Assembly (NCBI GenBank): GCA_949282305.1
Contig: CASDPB010000116.1
Coordinates: 1 to 64,000, forward strand
Source: an uncultured Lentisphaeria bacterium
GTDB taxonomy: Bacteria; Verrucomicrobiota; Lentisphaeria; Victivallales; UBA1829
Length of the DNA: 64,000 bases
Reading direction: 5' to 3'
Positions 36,004 to 43,747 of the stretch are shown here, piece by piece. The notes under the pieces were generated by a model. That model did no database searches, was not told the DNA's origin, and saw nothing but the letters and a program-made list of their open reading frames with translations. How positions within the stretch are numbered: the stretch's first letter is position 1; every line of letters starts with the position of its first letter. A program made the translations under genes and the position numbers.

Positions 36004-37374
36004 TCACCGGATGAACAGCAGGTAGCCGAGAAGGAGAGCCGCCATGAAATAGGAAAATATGCCCGCTTCCCGCCATCTGCCGGTAAAAAGTTTAATCAGG
36101 GGATAGGAAATCAATCCCATCGCTATGCCGTCTGCAATGCTGTAGCAGAAAACAATTCCCGTCAAAATGACGAAAGAAGGCACCGCTTCGCTGTAGTCAT
36201 CCCAGTTAATCAGCCTGACACTGCGCATCATCATGAGTCCGACAATCACCAATGCCGGAGCCAGAACCTGCGGATAACCGGAAATGGCAAAGATCAGCGG
36301 TCCGAAAAACATGGCAATGACAAAGCAGACGCCCGCCGTGACGGCGGAGATGCCGGTTTTTGCACCGGCTTCGATTCCCGCCGCACTTTCAACGTATGCC
36401 GTCACAGTGCTCTGTCCCAGCAGTGCTCCGGTCAAAGTCGCGGTGGCATCCGCACCAAACGCCCTGCCCGCGTCCGGCAGTTCGCCTTCCTTCGTGAGAA
36501 AACCTCCCTGTGCGGCGGTTCCGATCAAGGTGCCGAGCGTGTCGAAAACATCCATCATCGTGAAAATGATAATGAGCGGCAGAAGCGCGGAGAAATGTGT
36601 CCATAAAGCGGCAAGGTCGAACTGCAGGAAAACCGGCGCCGGAGACGGCGGCAGGGAACACACCCCGGTAAACTGCAGCTTTCCGAAAACCAGCGCCACA
36701 AGAACACTGGTGCAAATCCCCAGCAGAATCGCCCCCTTTATGCGCAGGACATGGTATGCGGCAATGGCAAGCAGACCCGTGAAAAACACCAGGGAATCCA
36801 CATTGCAAAGGTTCCGGTTCAATCCCGGATGAGCAGAATCACCCATTACAATAATCCCGCCCTTTTCAAGCCCGATCAATGCGATGAACAAGCCAATGCC
36901 TCCGGCAATTGCATATTTCAGATTCATGCTGATCGCCTTTGCGATCATATTGCGGATATTCATAAAGGAAATGACAAAGAAAATCAATCCGGAACAGAAG
37001 ATCACGGCAAGCCCGAGTTGCCAGACCCGAGGATCATTCAAAGGAAGTTGCAGCTGTTTTGCACAGAGAGGAAGCAGAGTCAGCACGAAAAGCACATTCG
37101 CCCCCATTCCGGGGGCCAGGGCGACCGGATATTTCGCGATCATGCCCATAAAAAACGATCCAAGAGCGGAAGCAATGCAGCACGAGGTGAAAAGCGCCTT
37201 CTGATCCATACCGGTCGGCTGCCCGAAAAATGCTCCTGAAAGCATCATCGGCTGCAAAAAGATGATGTAACTCATTGTCAGAAAGGTCGTCACTCCGCCG
37301 ATCAGCTCAAAATTCCATTTCGCGTTCCGTTCTTTGAACTCAAAATACCGTTCTGTCTTTTCAAGAAAATTCAT
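36004..37374 (-). CDS. NCS2-family purine permease (AzgA/GhxP type)
   Basis: A 456-residue membrane protein with about 14 hydrophobic segments. The start FELIGGVTTFLTMSYIIFLQ, the ALAPGMGANVLF segment and TGLLGQST-like LTGALLGQSTVTAYVESAAGIEAGAKTG (split here) belong to the AzgA subgroup of nucleobase-proton symporters for adenine, guanine or hypoxanthine. GGGGAAG lies about 7 bases before the ATG. It converges with folC. No purine riboswitch is seen upstream. Confidence 0.9.
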   Translation of the reverse strand: MNFLEKTERYFEFKERNAKWNFELIGGVTTFLTMSYIIFLQPMMLSGAFFGQPTGMDQKALFTSCCIASALGSFFMGMIAKYPVALAPGMGANVLFVLTLLPLCAKQLQLPLNDPRVWQLGLAVIFCSGLIFFVISFMNIRNMIAKAISMNLKYAIAGGIGLFIALIGLEKGGIIVMGDSAHPGLNRNLCNVDSLVFFTGLLAIAAYHVLRIKGAILLGICTSVLVALVFGKLQFTGVCSLPPSPAPVFLQFDLAALWTHFSALLPLIIIFTMMDVFDTLGTLIGTAAQGGFLTKEGELPDAGRAFGADATATLTGALLGQSTVTAYVESAAGIEAGAKTGISAVTAGVCFVIAMFFGPLIFAISGYPQVLAPALVIVGLMMMRSVRLINWDDYSEAVPSFVILTGIVFCYSIADGIAMGLISYPLIKLFTGRWREAGIFSYFMAALLLGYLLFIR

Positions 37375-37408
37375 CGGATTCTTCCCCTTGCCTTAGTGGT
37401 TGAAGCAT

Positions 37409-37437
37409 AATCTAATACATTTGCAATGTTTTATCAA
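37409..37437 (-). promoter_or_regulatory. Candidate promoter for the purine permease
   Basis: Minus strand TTGATA (37437-37432), 17-base spacer, TAGATT (37414-37409), about 35 bases before the start codon. Confidence 0.4.
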
Positions 37438-37550
37438 ACGAAATGCGGCAATATGAACCGAATAAGAAGCCGGACAATATCGCAGGCGGCATCTGCATTC
37501 AAATGCCGGCAGCGGAAACAAAGCTGTTGAAGAAAAATAGGGTTTCCGGC

Positions 37551-37578
37551 TTGACAACGGAGTAAAAACCATTATCTT
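37551..37578 (+). promoter_or_regulatory. Candidate promoter for the RAM-domain gene
   Basis: TTGACA (37551-37556), 16-base spacer, TATCTT (37573-37578), 30 bases before the ATG at 37608. Confidence 0.5.
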
Positions 37579-37607
37579 GTTAAAAACGGGCAACATGGGA
37601 GGCAGAT

Positions 37608-37892
37608 ATGGTAACTGCAATTATTCTTGTCAAAGCAAAACGGGACCTGATTATGGAAATCACGGAGGAACTCCTGAAGATAGACGGAATTGCGGAGGTT
37701 CACTCCATTGCCGGGGAATATGATCTGGCAGTGATTGCAAGAGTCGGAGACAATCAGGAGCTTTCGCTGATTCTCGCAGACAAAATGTGCCATCAGATGA
37801 GAGGAATCACGCATACAAAGACTCTGATCTCACTCGGGGCGCATTACAACTTCGATGAAAAAAAAGTTTTCAAAAAGGCAAAAAACAAGTAA
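37608..37892 (+). CDS. Stand-alone Lrp/AsnC ligand-binding (RAM) domain protein
   Basis: A 94-residue protein consisting only of a RAM/AsnC_trans_reg domain: MVTAIILVKAKRDLIMEITE, LLKIDGIAEVHSIAGEYDLAVIARV, then the dimerisation strand. There is no DNA-binding helix-turn-helix, so it cannot bind DNA alone. Small RAM proteins of this kind form ring oligomers, bind amino acids or interact with full-length Lrp proteins. GGGAGG lies 5 bases before the ATG. An SGNH hydrolase gene follows after 27 bases. Confidence 0.88.
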   Translation: MVTAIILVKAKRDLIMEITEELLKIDGIAEVHSIAGEYDLAVIARVGDNQELSLILADKMCHQMRGITHTKTLISLGAHYNFDEKKVFKKAKNK

Positions 37893-37919
37893 CTTCCCAT
37901 CCATGGAGGAGGCAGTCTC

Positions 37920-39071
37920 ATGAACAGGACTCTTTTGGCGGTAACGTTTCTTTTTTCCGCAGTGACGCTCTGCGCGGATCCCCTGAAACTTCAGCTCCCG
38001 GAAAAAATTTACGCGGTTCCCGGAATCGAAACCAATATCTATTTCGACAATATCGTATTGACTCCGAATTCCGATTTCTATGTTTTCGACGTCGACTGCC
38101 GGAAAGGACGCAACGACCAGAAACGGTGGCGTTTCGTTCCTGCGGACAAAGACGTGGGGGAGTATGACTGGAGTGTAAAAGTCATGGACGGAAGCGGCAC
38201 TCTTGCCGAAGGAAAAACGAAACTGATCGTTTCGCCCGCCAATGCGGGCAGAGGCAGAAGAATCTCGATTCTCATCGTCGGAGACAGCCTTACCAATGCA
38301 ACGGTCTATCCCGCACGCCTGTTTGAGCTGACGCAGGGAGAAAAAAATCCGAGACTGACAATGATCGGCTCCAACGGTCCGAACAGAAAACCGCAGAAAA
38401 ACGGCGTCGCACATGAAGGCTGGGGCGGCTGGACATGGAAGACGTTCCTAACAAAAACAGCGCCTCATGCAAAGAAGAATCCGAAACCGTGGGATGTGCC
38501 GAGCCGTTTCCTTGCAGTCAGGGACGGCAAGGCAAAACTTGATTTTCAGGCATACCTCGATCAGTACAATGACGGCAAGGCGCCTGATTTCATCACGGTT
38601 CAGCTCGGAGTCAACGACATTTTCGGGGCAAAAGACGAAAATGTGGATCAGAAGATCAAGGACATTCTCCAATCAGCCGATACTCTCCTTGCCGAATTCC
38701 GCCGGGTCGCGCCCAACGCAAAAATCGGAATCGGTCTGGTGACGCCCTCCGCCCGTTCCCAGGATGCGTTCGGGTCAAACTACAACTGCGGGCAGACCCG
38801 CTGGCAGTACCGGAAGAATCAGCACAGTCTGAACGAAGCATATCTGAAAAAATTCACGAACCACCCGGATAAGAACATTTCCGTCATTCCGACAAATGTC
38901 AATCTGGACTGTGAAAACAATTTCCCGGTGGTCTCCGAACCGGTCAGCAATGGAAACGCCGCAAAGATCACGCGCCAGAGCAATGGAGTTCATCCCTCTT
39001 CCGCAGGATACCGCCAGATCGGCGACACATTCTACTGCTGGCTGAAATACCAGCTGAACAAGGCAAAGTAA
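37920..39071 (+). CDS. Secreted SGNH/GDSL-family hydrolase
   Basis: A 383-residue exported protein: signal peptide 1-19 (LLAVTFLFSAVTLCA), a beta domain (about 20-110) and an SGNH esterase domain (about 115-380). Block I is ISILIVGDSLTNATVYP with nucleophile Ser, block III is TVQLGVNDIFGAKDE with the oxyanion Asn, and block V is SNGVHPSSAGYRQIGD with the Asp/His pair position. EGWGGWTWKTF supplies the block II Gly. It probably deacetylates a polysaccharide. GGAGG is about 10 bases before the ATG. The stop overlaps the next start (TAATG). Confidence 0.85.
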   Translation: MNRTLLAVTFLFSAVTLCADPLKLQLPEKIYAVPGIETNIYFDNIVLTPNSDFYVFDVDCRKGRNDQKRWRFVPADKDVGEYDWSVKVMDGSGTLAEGKTKLIVSPANAGRGRRISILIVGDSLTNATVYPARLFELTQGEKNPRLTMIGSNGPNRKPQKNGVAHEGWGGWTWKTFLTKTAPHAKKNPKPWDVPSRFLAVRDGKAKLDFQAYLDQYNDGKAPDFITVQLGVNDIFGAKDENVDQKIKDILQSADTLLAEFRRVAPNAKIGIGLVTPSARSQDAFGSNYNCGQTRWQYRKNQHSLNEAYLKKFTNHPDKNISVIPTNVNLDCENNFPVVSEPVSNGNAAKITRQSNGVHPSSAGYRQIGDTFYCWLKYQLNKAK

Positions 39072-40426
39072 TGATATTCCGATCCTCCGCAGGACTGTTC
39101 CGCTCTTGCCGCAGGATTCTGTGCGCGGGACTGTCTGCCGCGCTTTTCTGCGCATTTGCGGAGGAGGAGCACCCGCGCGAGATGATCCGCATTGATGTGA
39201 CCTCCCTCCCAGCCGCAGCGGAAAGCATCTCCGGAATCGGCAATGCGATCGCGCCGGGCTTCGCGGATTCCGTGGTCATGCTCACCGTCATTTTCAGCAT
39301 GACTCCTCCCGCGCTGCTGATGGATGTCACGAAACCTTTCTCCATTCTCTTCTATGAAAACCGGAACGCACCCGCCGTATGTTTTGTTGCATACGCGCGC
39401 CCCAATGTCCGGATTTTTGAAAAATCAGACCTGAAAACGGGTTCTCTGAAAATGGAGGCGGAACCCTTTCAGAAAGATCATATCCTCATCAAAACACTGA
39501 ATCTTCCGGGGATTCATCCTTCGCTGTTTCTCCCCGCCGAAACCTCCGCCGCCGTATTGCAAATCGAGGCGAATCCCCGACTTCTGAAACAGCAGTTCAA
39601 TTTAAAGTCCCTGGCTTCAGAAAAGGCAAAAAAAATCCCGGCGGCAATGGATGACTTCATTGAGTCCTTTCAGCGGTTGAACCTGACCGTCTGTATGCCT
39701 TCACAGAACCGGCTCATGCTGGAACTGGACGGGCGGCTCTCCCCCGGCAGCAGCCTCGGAAAATACCTGGCGGCTCCTCCTCCCCTCCCGTCTGTTTCCT
39801 CTTTTGAAAACGCGGAGGAGCTTTTCATTCTGAACATTCCCGCAGATCGTCCTTTCCGGGAATATCTCCTGCGGATTCTGCCCGGGTTTTCAACCGGTCT
39901 GGAACGGGAAGAACATTTGCGCAGAAGTCTTGTCAACGCCTCCAGCGGAATGATTGCCGTCAGCGTCTCTTTCCGCAACTCCCCGGACGCGACTGCCGGA
40001 GAAAGGCGTCTGGTGAAAGCGGTGTTCGGACTTGAGCGCAGTTCCATTCCGGATGTGAAAAAATCTCTGGACGCTTTTCCCGAAACCCCGTTCGGCGGTC
40101 TCAGGCTGATCGCCAGGGAAAAGACGCCGGAAGGGGAAAATCTTCTGTTCAGCCGTGTAGAAGATCAGTCCATTGCCTTTTTTTACTGCGGAATGGTTCA
40201 GGCGGAATTGCAGACACTCATGAAAGAAAGGAAAATCATGCTGAAACGGAATGCTCCCTTTGTGCTTCATGACCTGAAATCGGGAAGCACACCCGTCACG
40301 CTGGAATGCCAGGGGGAACACGTGCTGCTGAAAATTGACGCAGACAGGGAATTCTTCCGCCAGTTTCCGCCGCTGATCGACAGACCGATTCAACAGCTGA
40401 TGATGAAACGCGGGAATACGTTATAG
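39071..40426 (+). CDS. Exported protein of unknown function (451 aa)
   Basis: Begins MIFRSSAGLFRSCRRILCAG and has a signal-like hydrophobic stretch (ILCAGLSAALFCAFA) with likely cleavage near residue 30. The rest is a mixed alpha/beta sequence with no motif I recognise. It shows alternating patterns such as FSILFYENRNAPAVCFVAYA and EELFILNIPADRPFREYLL, suggesting two repeats of one domain. Its start overlaps the SGNH hydrolase stop by one base (TAATG), so the two are probably co-translated and act together outside the inner membrane. The last 6 bases overlap the convergent pseudopilin gene. Confidence 0.65.
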   Translation: MIFRSSAGLFRSCRRILCAGLSAALFCAFAEEEHPREMIRIDVTSLPAAAESISGIGNAIAPGFADSVVMLTVIFSMTPPALLMDVTKPFSILFYENRNAPAVCFVAYARPNVRIFEKSDLKTGSLKMEAEPFQKDHILIKTLNLPGIHPSLFLPAETSAAVLQIEANPRLLKQQFNLKSLASEKAKKIPAAMDDFIESFQRLNLTVCMPSQNRLMLELDGRLSPGSSLGKYLAAPPPLPSVSSFENAEELFILNIPADRPFREYLLRILPGFSTGLEREEHLRRSLVNASSGMIAVSVSFRNSPDATAGERRLVKAVFGLERSSIPDVKKSLDAFPETPFGGLRLIAREKTPEGENLLFSRVEDQSIAFFYCGMVQAELQTLMKERKIMLKRNAPFVLHDLKSGSTPVTLECQGEHVLLKIDADREFFRQFPPLIDRPIQQLMMKRGNTL

Positions 40427-41158
40427 TTTCAAGGAATCATCGCGGAATTCAATTTTGCAGGTCAGCGGATTGACAATGAGAGTCTTTGCCATTGTATATC
40501 TGTCAGAACCTTCGGTAAACACATTCGTCGCCTGAATGTTGTCTTTACTGACAGGAACACCTTCCATAAGCCGGAACCGGAGAGCCTTGGACAGTTCAAT
40601 TCCAGCAAGCTGCCCGTTCGGCTTGAAAATAATTGCCCGGACAACGTCTTTTTTGACACTGTCATCCTCCGTGGAAATCGATTTTATTTTTCCCAGAGGA
40701 ACTTCTGCCACAACATATTCTGTCGGCAAATCTTCTTCCGATTCAGAAGAAGAACCGGATGCCGGGGTAATCAGACAAAAATCTTCCTCCTCCTTGTTAA
40801 TCACGATTCCTTTGTCCATCAGCTTCCAGTCCTCGCCATCTATCCATGAATCAAAAACCCACTTGTCATCTTCATTTTTATAGATGATGCACGGACGGTA
40901 ACATCTGAAATAAAAATCTGTTTTCCCGGTATTTTCCAAATCGTCTCCCGTCGGGAACACCAGCGCGACGTAACAGTTATTCGTAACGGCGTAAGAACGG
41001 GTGGCTTTGATCTTGGCGGCAAGTTCACGGGTGGTGGATGTCATGGCTCCGCCTTTCATCATGGCGGTGAATGCGGGCGTCGCAATTCCCAGAATGACAG
41101 CGGCAATCGCCACGACGACCAGGAGTTCCACTAAGGTGTAACGATGAATTTTTCTCAT
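40421..41158 (-). CDS. GspH/FimT-like type II pseudopilin
   Basis: A 245-residue pseudopilin with signal MRKIHRYTLVELLVVVAIAA (cleavage before Y7, Glu at +5) and a hydrophobic helix ending in ATPAFTAMMKG. The segment TSTTRELAAKIKATRSYAVTNNCYVALVF is the minor-pseudopilin GspH/FimT pattern, different from the other three pseudopilins in this window. It holds a Ser/Glu-rich stretch (SGSSSESEEDLPTEY). It may be a minor component of a type II secretion or type IV pilus machine. Its promoter overlaps a 20-bp palindrome. The gene follows the ABC importer genes on the same strand. Confidence 0.88.
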   Translation of the reverse strand: MRKIHRYTLVELLVVVAIAAVILGIATPAFTAMMKGGAMTSTTRELAAKIKATRSYAVTNNCYVALVFPTGDDLENTGKTDFYFRCYRPCIIYKNEDDKWVFDSWIDGEDWKLMDKGIVINKEEEDFCLITPASGSSSESEEDLPTEYVVAEVPLGKIKSISTEDDSVKKDVVRAIIFKPNGQLAGIELSKALRFRLMEGVPVSKDNIQATNVFTEGSDRYTMAKTLIVNPLTCKIEFRDDSLKL

Positions 41159-41196
41159 AACTTTCCCTCATCGGTTATCCGAAAACAAACGAATAC

Positions 41197-41242
41197 TGTT
41201 CAGATTTTTCTGAACAATACTATTGCGAATGCCCTTTGTCAA
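41197..41242 (-). promoter_or_regulatory. Promoter with palindromic operator for the GspH-like pseudopilin
   Basis: Minus strand TTGACA (41242-41237), 17-base spacer, TATTGT (41219-41214). A perfect inverted repeat TGTTCAGA-N4-TCTGAACA (41197-41216) overlaps the -10 box and the start of transcription. A palindrome there suggests binding of a dimeric repressor; the factor is not identifiable. Confidence 0.6.
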
Positions 41243-41421
41243 GCTCCGAAAGAAAAAAAGCAGTTTCTCCGCGTCAGGCAGACCCGTCAAAATCCGGGAA
41301 AACTGAAACGCGGAGAGAGCAGATCCAATTTCATCCGCCCTGTCCCATGCCGCAGTTCCGCTGGAATATGCCGGGATTGACGCAGACCCATCGAATCTGC
41401 GTCAGCCCCCTGAACCGCACA

Positions 41422-43746
41422 TCATTTCTCCGTCGGGACAACAATCCCTTTGATGATGATGTTCTGGCAGAAGATGAAGACCAGCAGAGTCGGCACCGCC
41501 GCAATGATCAGAGCGGCAAATCCCACCGCCTGGCTGGAACGGATCTGAAGCTGATACAGATGCACCATCATCGTCCACATGGACTTATCCTGGCACAGCA
41601 GGAAAGCCATCATGAAGTTGCCGTATGCCAGCGTAAACGTATTCAGCGCCAGCACCGAAAGAATCGGCGTGGAAAGCCCCATCGCAATATGCCAGAAAAC
41701 CGTCCATTCGCTTGCGCCGTCAATCGCCGCAGACTCGAACAGCTCCTTCGGCAGACTGTCGAAAAATCCTTTCAGCAGGAAGATCATATAGCCGTTCGCC
41801 ATCGTCGGCAGGATCAGCGCCCAGAAAGTATTCAGCAGATTCAGGTCTTTAATCAGGAGGAACTGCGGAATGCCGAGCACCATCGGCGGAAATGCCATCG
41901 GAAGCATCAGGAACAGCAGAATCTTATATGCCGGAGCCATCTTGTAGCGGGACAGCGCATAGGCGCACAGCGGATTCACGATCAGCGCCGCAAGCACTGC
42001 AAGCGCACAGTAGATAATCGTATTTTTCGCCGCATTGCCGTTGGTGATGATCGTATCCACCACCATCACATAGTTCCGCTTCAGGTATTCCTTCACCAGA
42101 TCCCATTTATGATCGAGAACGGAGAACCACTCGTATTCCTTGGAAGGCGGTGAGATCCTGTCCCAGCCCGTATAAACCGTTCCCCATGCCCGGTTGAGCG
42201 CGGCAATGTCCTTATACTTGTTCTGCAGGAACTTGCACCACAGCGGCTGCATTTTCCCGACATTCGCCACAACGCGGATCTTGCCGTTTTCCGGATTCGT
42301 CACGAATTCCCGGTAATGATCCTTCACGCTCATGGTAATGTCGGGGGAAACGGGGTATCTGGAATAAAACGGAATTTCAAGTTTGTTCCGGATGCCGCTC
42401 TTGTAATCAAAGGACATTTTGTCATAATCCACCGTTTTATCCACTTTCCGGTATTTGTTTTCGATGAAGTTTCTGTAATCCGCAATCGCGGTGCGGACAA
42501 GGCCGATTTCCTCGGGTCCCATCGTATTGACGAATTCAGTCCAGTCCTTCGCCAGCGCGATGTTCTCCTGCGGATACTCCTCCGGGAGAGGAACGGCGTC
42601 CATTGACTTATACCCCATGTCATAGACATCATTCAGGCGCGCAATCGTGCCGTATTTCCTTTTCAGCCAGTCGCGGTATTCGCCGGCAAGGGTTTCAACC
42701 CTGATATATTCCGGGGGAAGAACCAGCGAAATGAACTCGTTCCAGTCGGTTTTGATCTGCCCGCCCGCAGGCTCCCGAAGCGGAAGCCTCACCTCGTCGA
42801 ATGTCTTGGCGTTGTATTCATGCAGGGCGTTGACCTCTTTGATGTCCTTGTATTTCTCTCTCAGAAATTCTGTCCAGAGAGGCGCGGCGGCGGGATCCAG
42901 GCGCAGGAAAGAACAGTTCACATCCTCACGGACGTACTTGCTCCAGAGTTTCGCAAACTTCTCATTTCCCTTCGGATAAGTTCTCGGAAGCGGAATGTCC
43001 TGCCATGAGTTGTAATTTGTCCCGAGTTTCCTGTTAAGTTCGGGAAGTTCGCGCGCCACGTTTTTCCGCAGACTTTCCACAAAAAAGCCGTCAAGATCCA
43101 CCCAGTAGGTGTGCAGACCGCTGATCTGAGTATTCTTGAATTCAAGGATCTCTTTGAGAATGCCCTTGCTGTAGTCCGTTGAAATTTTGCGCGTATGGAA
43201 CAGTTCCACGGGAAGCGCCACGGTTTCCCATGAAGTATAATCGGTTCCGCAGGCTTCGTTCAGTTTTTTGATTCCCTCCTCCCCTTCGCCATATTTCTTG
43301 GCGAGCCATGTGCGGTACTCCCTGAGCACCAGGGGATAAACACCTGTTTCATTCGCCATGCCGATTCCGCGCCAGTAATGCGGTTTCCGCTCCTTCATCT
43401 CCCCCAGGAACGCCTTGTAATCGTCAAATCTCACCCGCGACGGATTTTCCGGTTTCTTCACATTGTTCACGGCTCCGACGGGTTCCCGGAACGCATTGAA
43501 AAACAGGATGTTCTGCGCATTGAACTTTGTCGCCAGATGTTTCTGGAACAGAAGTTCATCGTTGTAAATGAATTCGGGAAGCAGCGAAAACTTGGAAAAA
43601 TCCACATCGCTTTTGAAGGATCCCGAAACCATCAGGAGAAGCGGATAAACCATCGTGACCGCTCCGAGCAGGAGCAGCACATGAATCGAAATATTCAGAA
43701 TTCTGATCTTCAGACTCTTTTTCTCAACTTTACCTATGATAGCCAT
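41422..43746 (-). CDS. MalG-type ABC sugar permease with ~500-residue repeat insertion in the first periplasmic loop
   Basis: A 774-residue inner membrane protein. TM1 is at about 19-41 (NISIHVLLLLGAVTMVYPLL), as in MalG, and the permease resumes at about 571 with five further segments to 765. The coupling EAA loop is ELFESAAIDGASEWTVFWHI (668-687). Between TM1 and TM2 (about 45-560, periplasmic) lie six degenerate repeats with the pattern W-x2-FL-x2-KY-x2-I-x2-LN-x3-GT-x-Y-x-SW-x2-I-x-LP, at about 140-178, 226-254, 290-322, 353-388, 422-459 and 502-533. Ordinary MalG proteins are near 280 residues. The repeat resembles a segment of GH42-type beta-galactosidases. The gene starts 1 base after the SBP-MalF gene stop. 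No ATPase gene is adjacent. Confidence 0.9.
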   Translation of the reverse strand: MAIIGKVEKKSLKIRILNISIHVLLLLGAVTMVYPLLLMVSGSFKSDVDFSKFSLLPEFIYNDELLFQKHLATKFNAQNILFFNAFREPVGAVNNVKKPENPSRVRFDDYKAFLGEMKERKPHYWRGIGMANETGVYPLVLREYRTWLAKKYGEGEEGIKKLNEACGTDYTSWETVALPVELFHTRKISTDYSKGILKEILEFKNTQISGLHTYWVDLDGFFVESLRKNVARELPELNRKLGTNYNSWQDIPLPRTYPKGNEKFAKLWSKYVREDVNCSFLRLDPAAAPLWTEFLREKYKDIKEVNALHEYNAKTFDEVRLPLREPAGGQIKTDWNEFISLVLPPEYIRVETLAGEYRDWLKRKYGTIARLNDVYDMGYKSMDAVPLPEEYPQENIALAKDWTEFVNTMGPEEIGLVRTAIADYRNFIENKYRKVDKTVDYDKMSFDYKSGIRNKLEIPFYSRYPVSPDITMSVKDHYREFVTNPENGKIRVVANVGKMQPLWCKFLQNKYKDIAALNRAWGTVYTGWDRISPPSKEYEWFSVLDHKWDLVKEYLKRNYVMVVDTIITNGNAAKNTIIYCALAVLAALIVNPLCAYALSRYKMAPAYKILLFLMLPMAFPPMVLGIPQFLLIKDLNLLNTFWALILPTMANGYMIFLLKGFFDSLPKELFESAAIDGASEWTVFWHIAMGLSTPILSVLALNTFTLAYGNFMMAFLLCQDKSMWTMMVHLYQLQIRSSQAVGFAALIIAAVPTLLVFIFCQNIIIKGIVVPTEK

Positions 43747-43747
43747 G

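Noticed and set aside
37375-37607. Purine riboswitch before the nucleobase permease
   Set aside because: The conserved loop bases of the purine aptamer are not found; only an ordinary promoter is seen.
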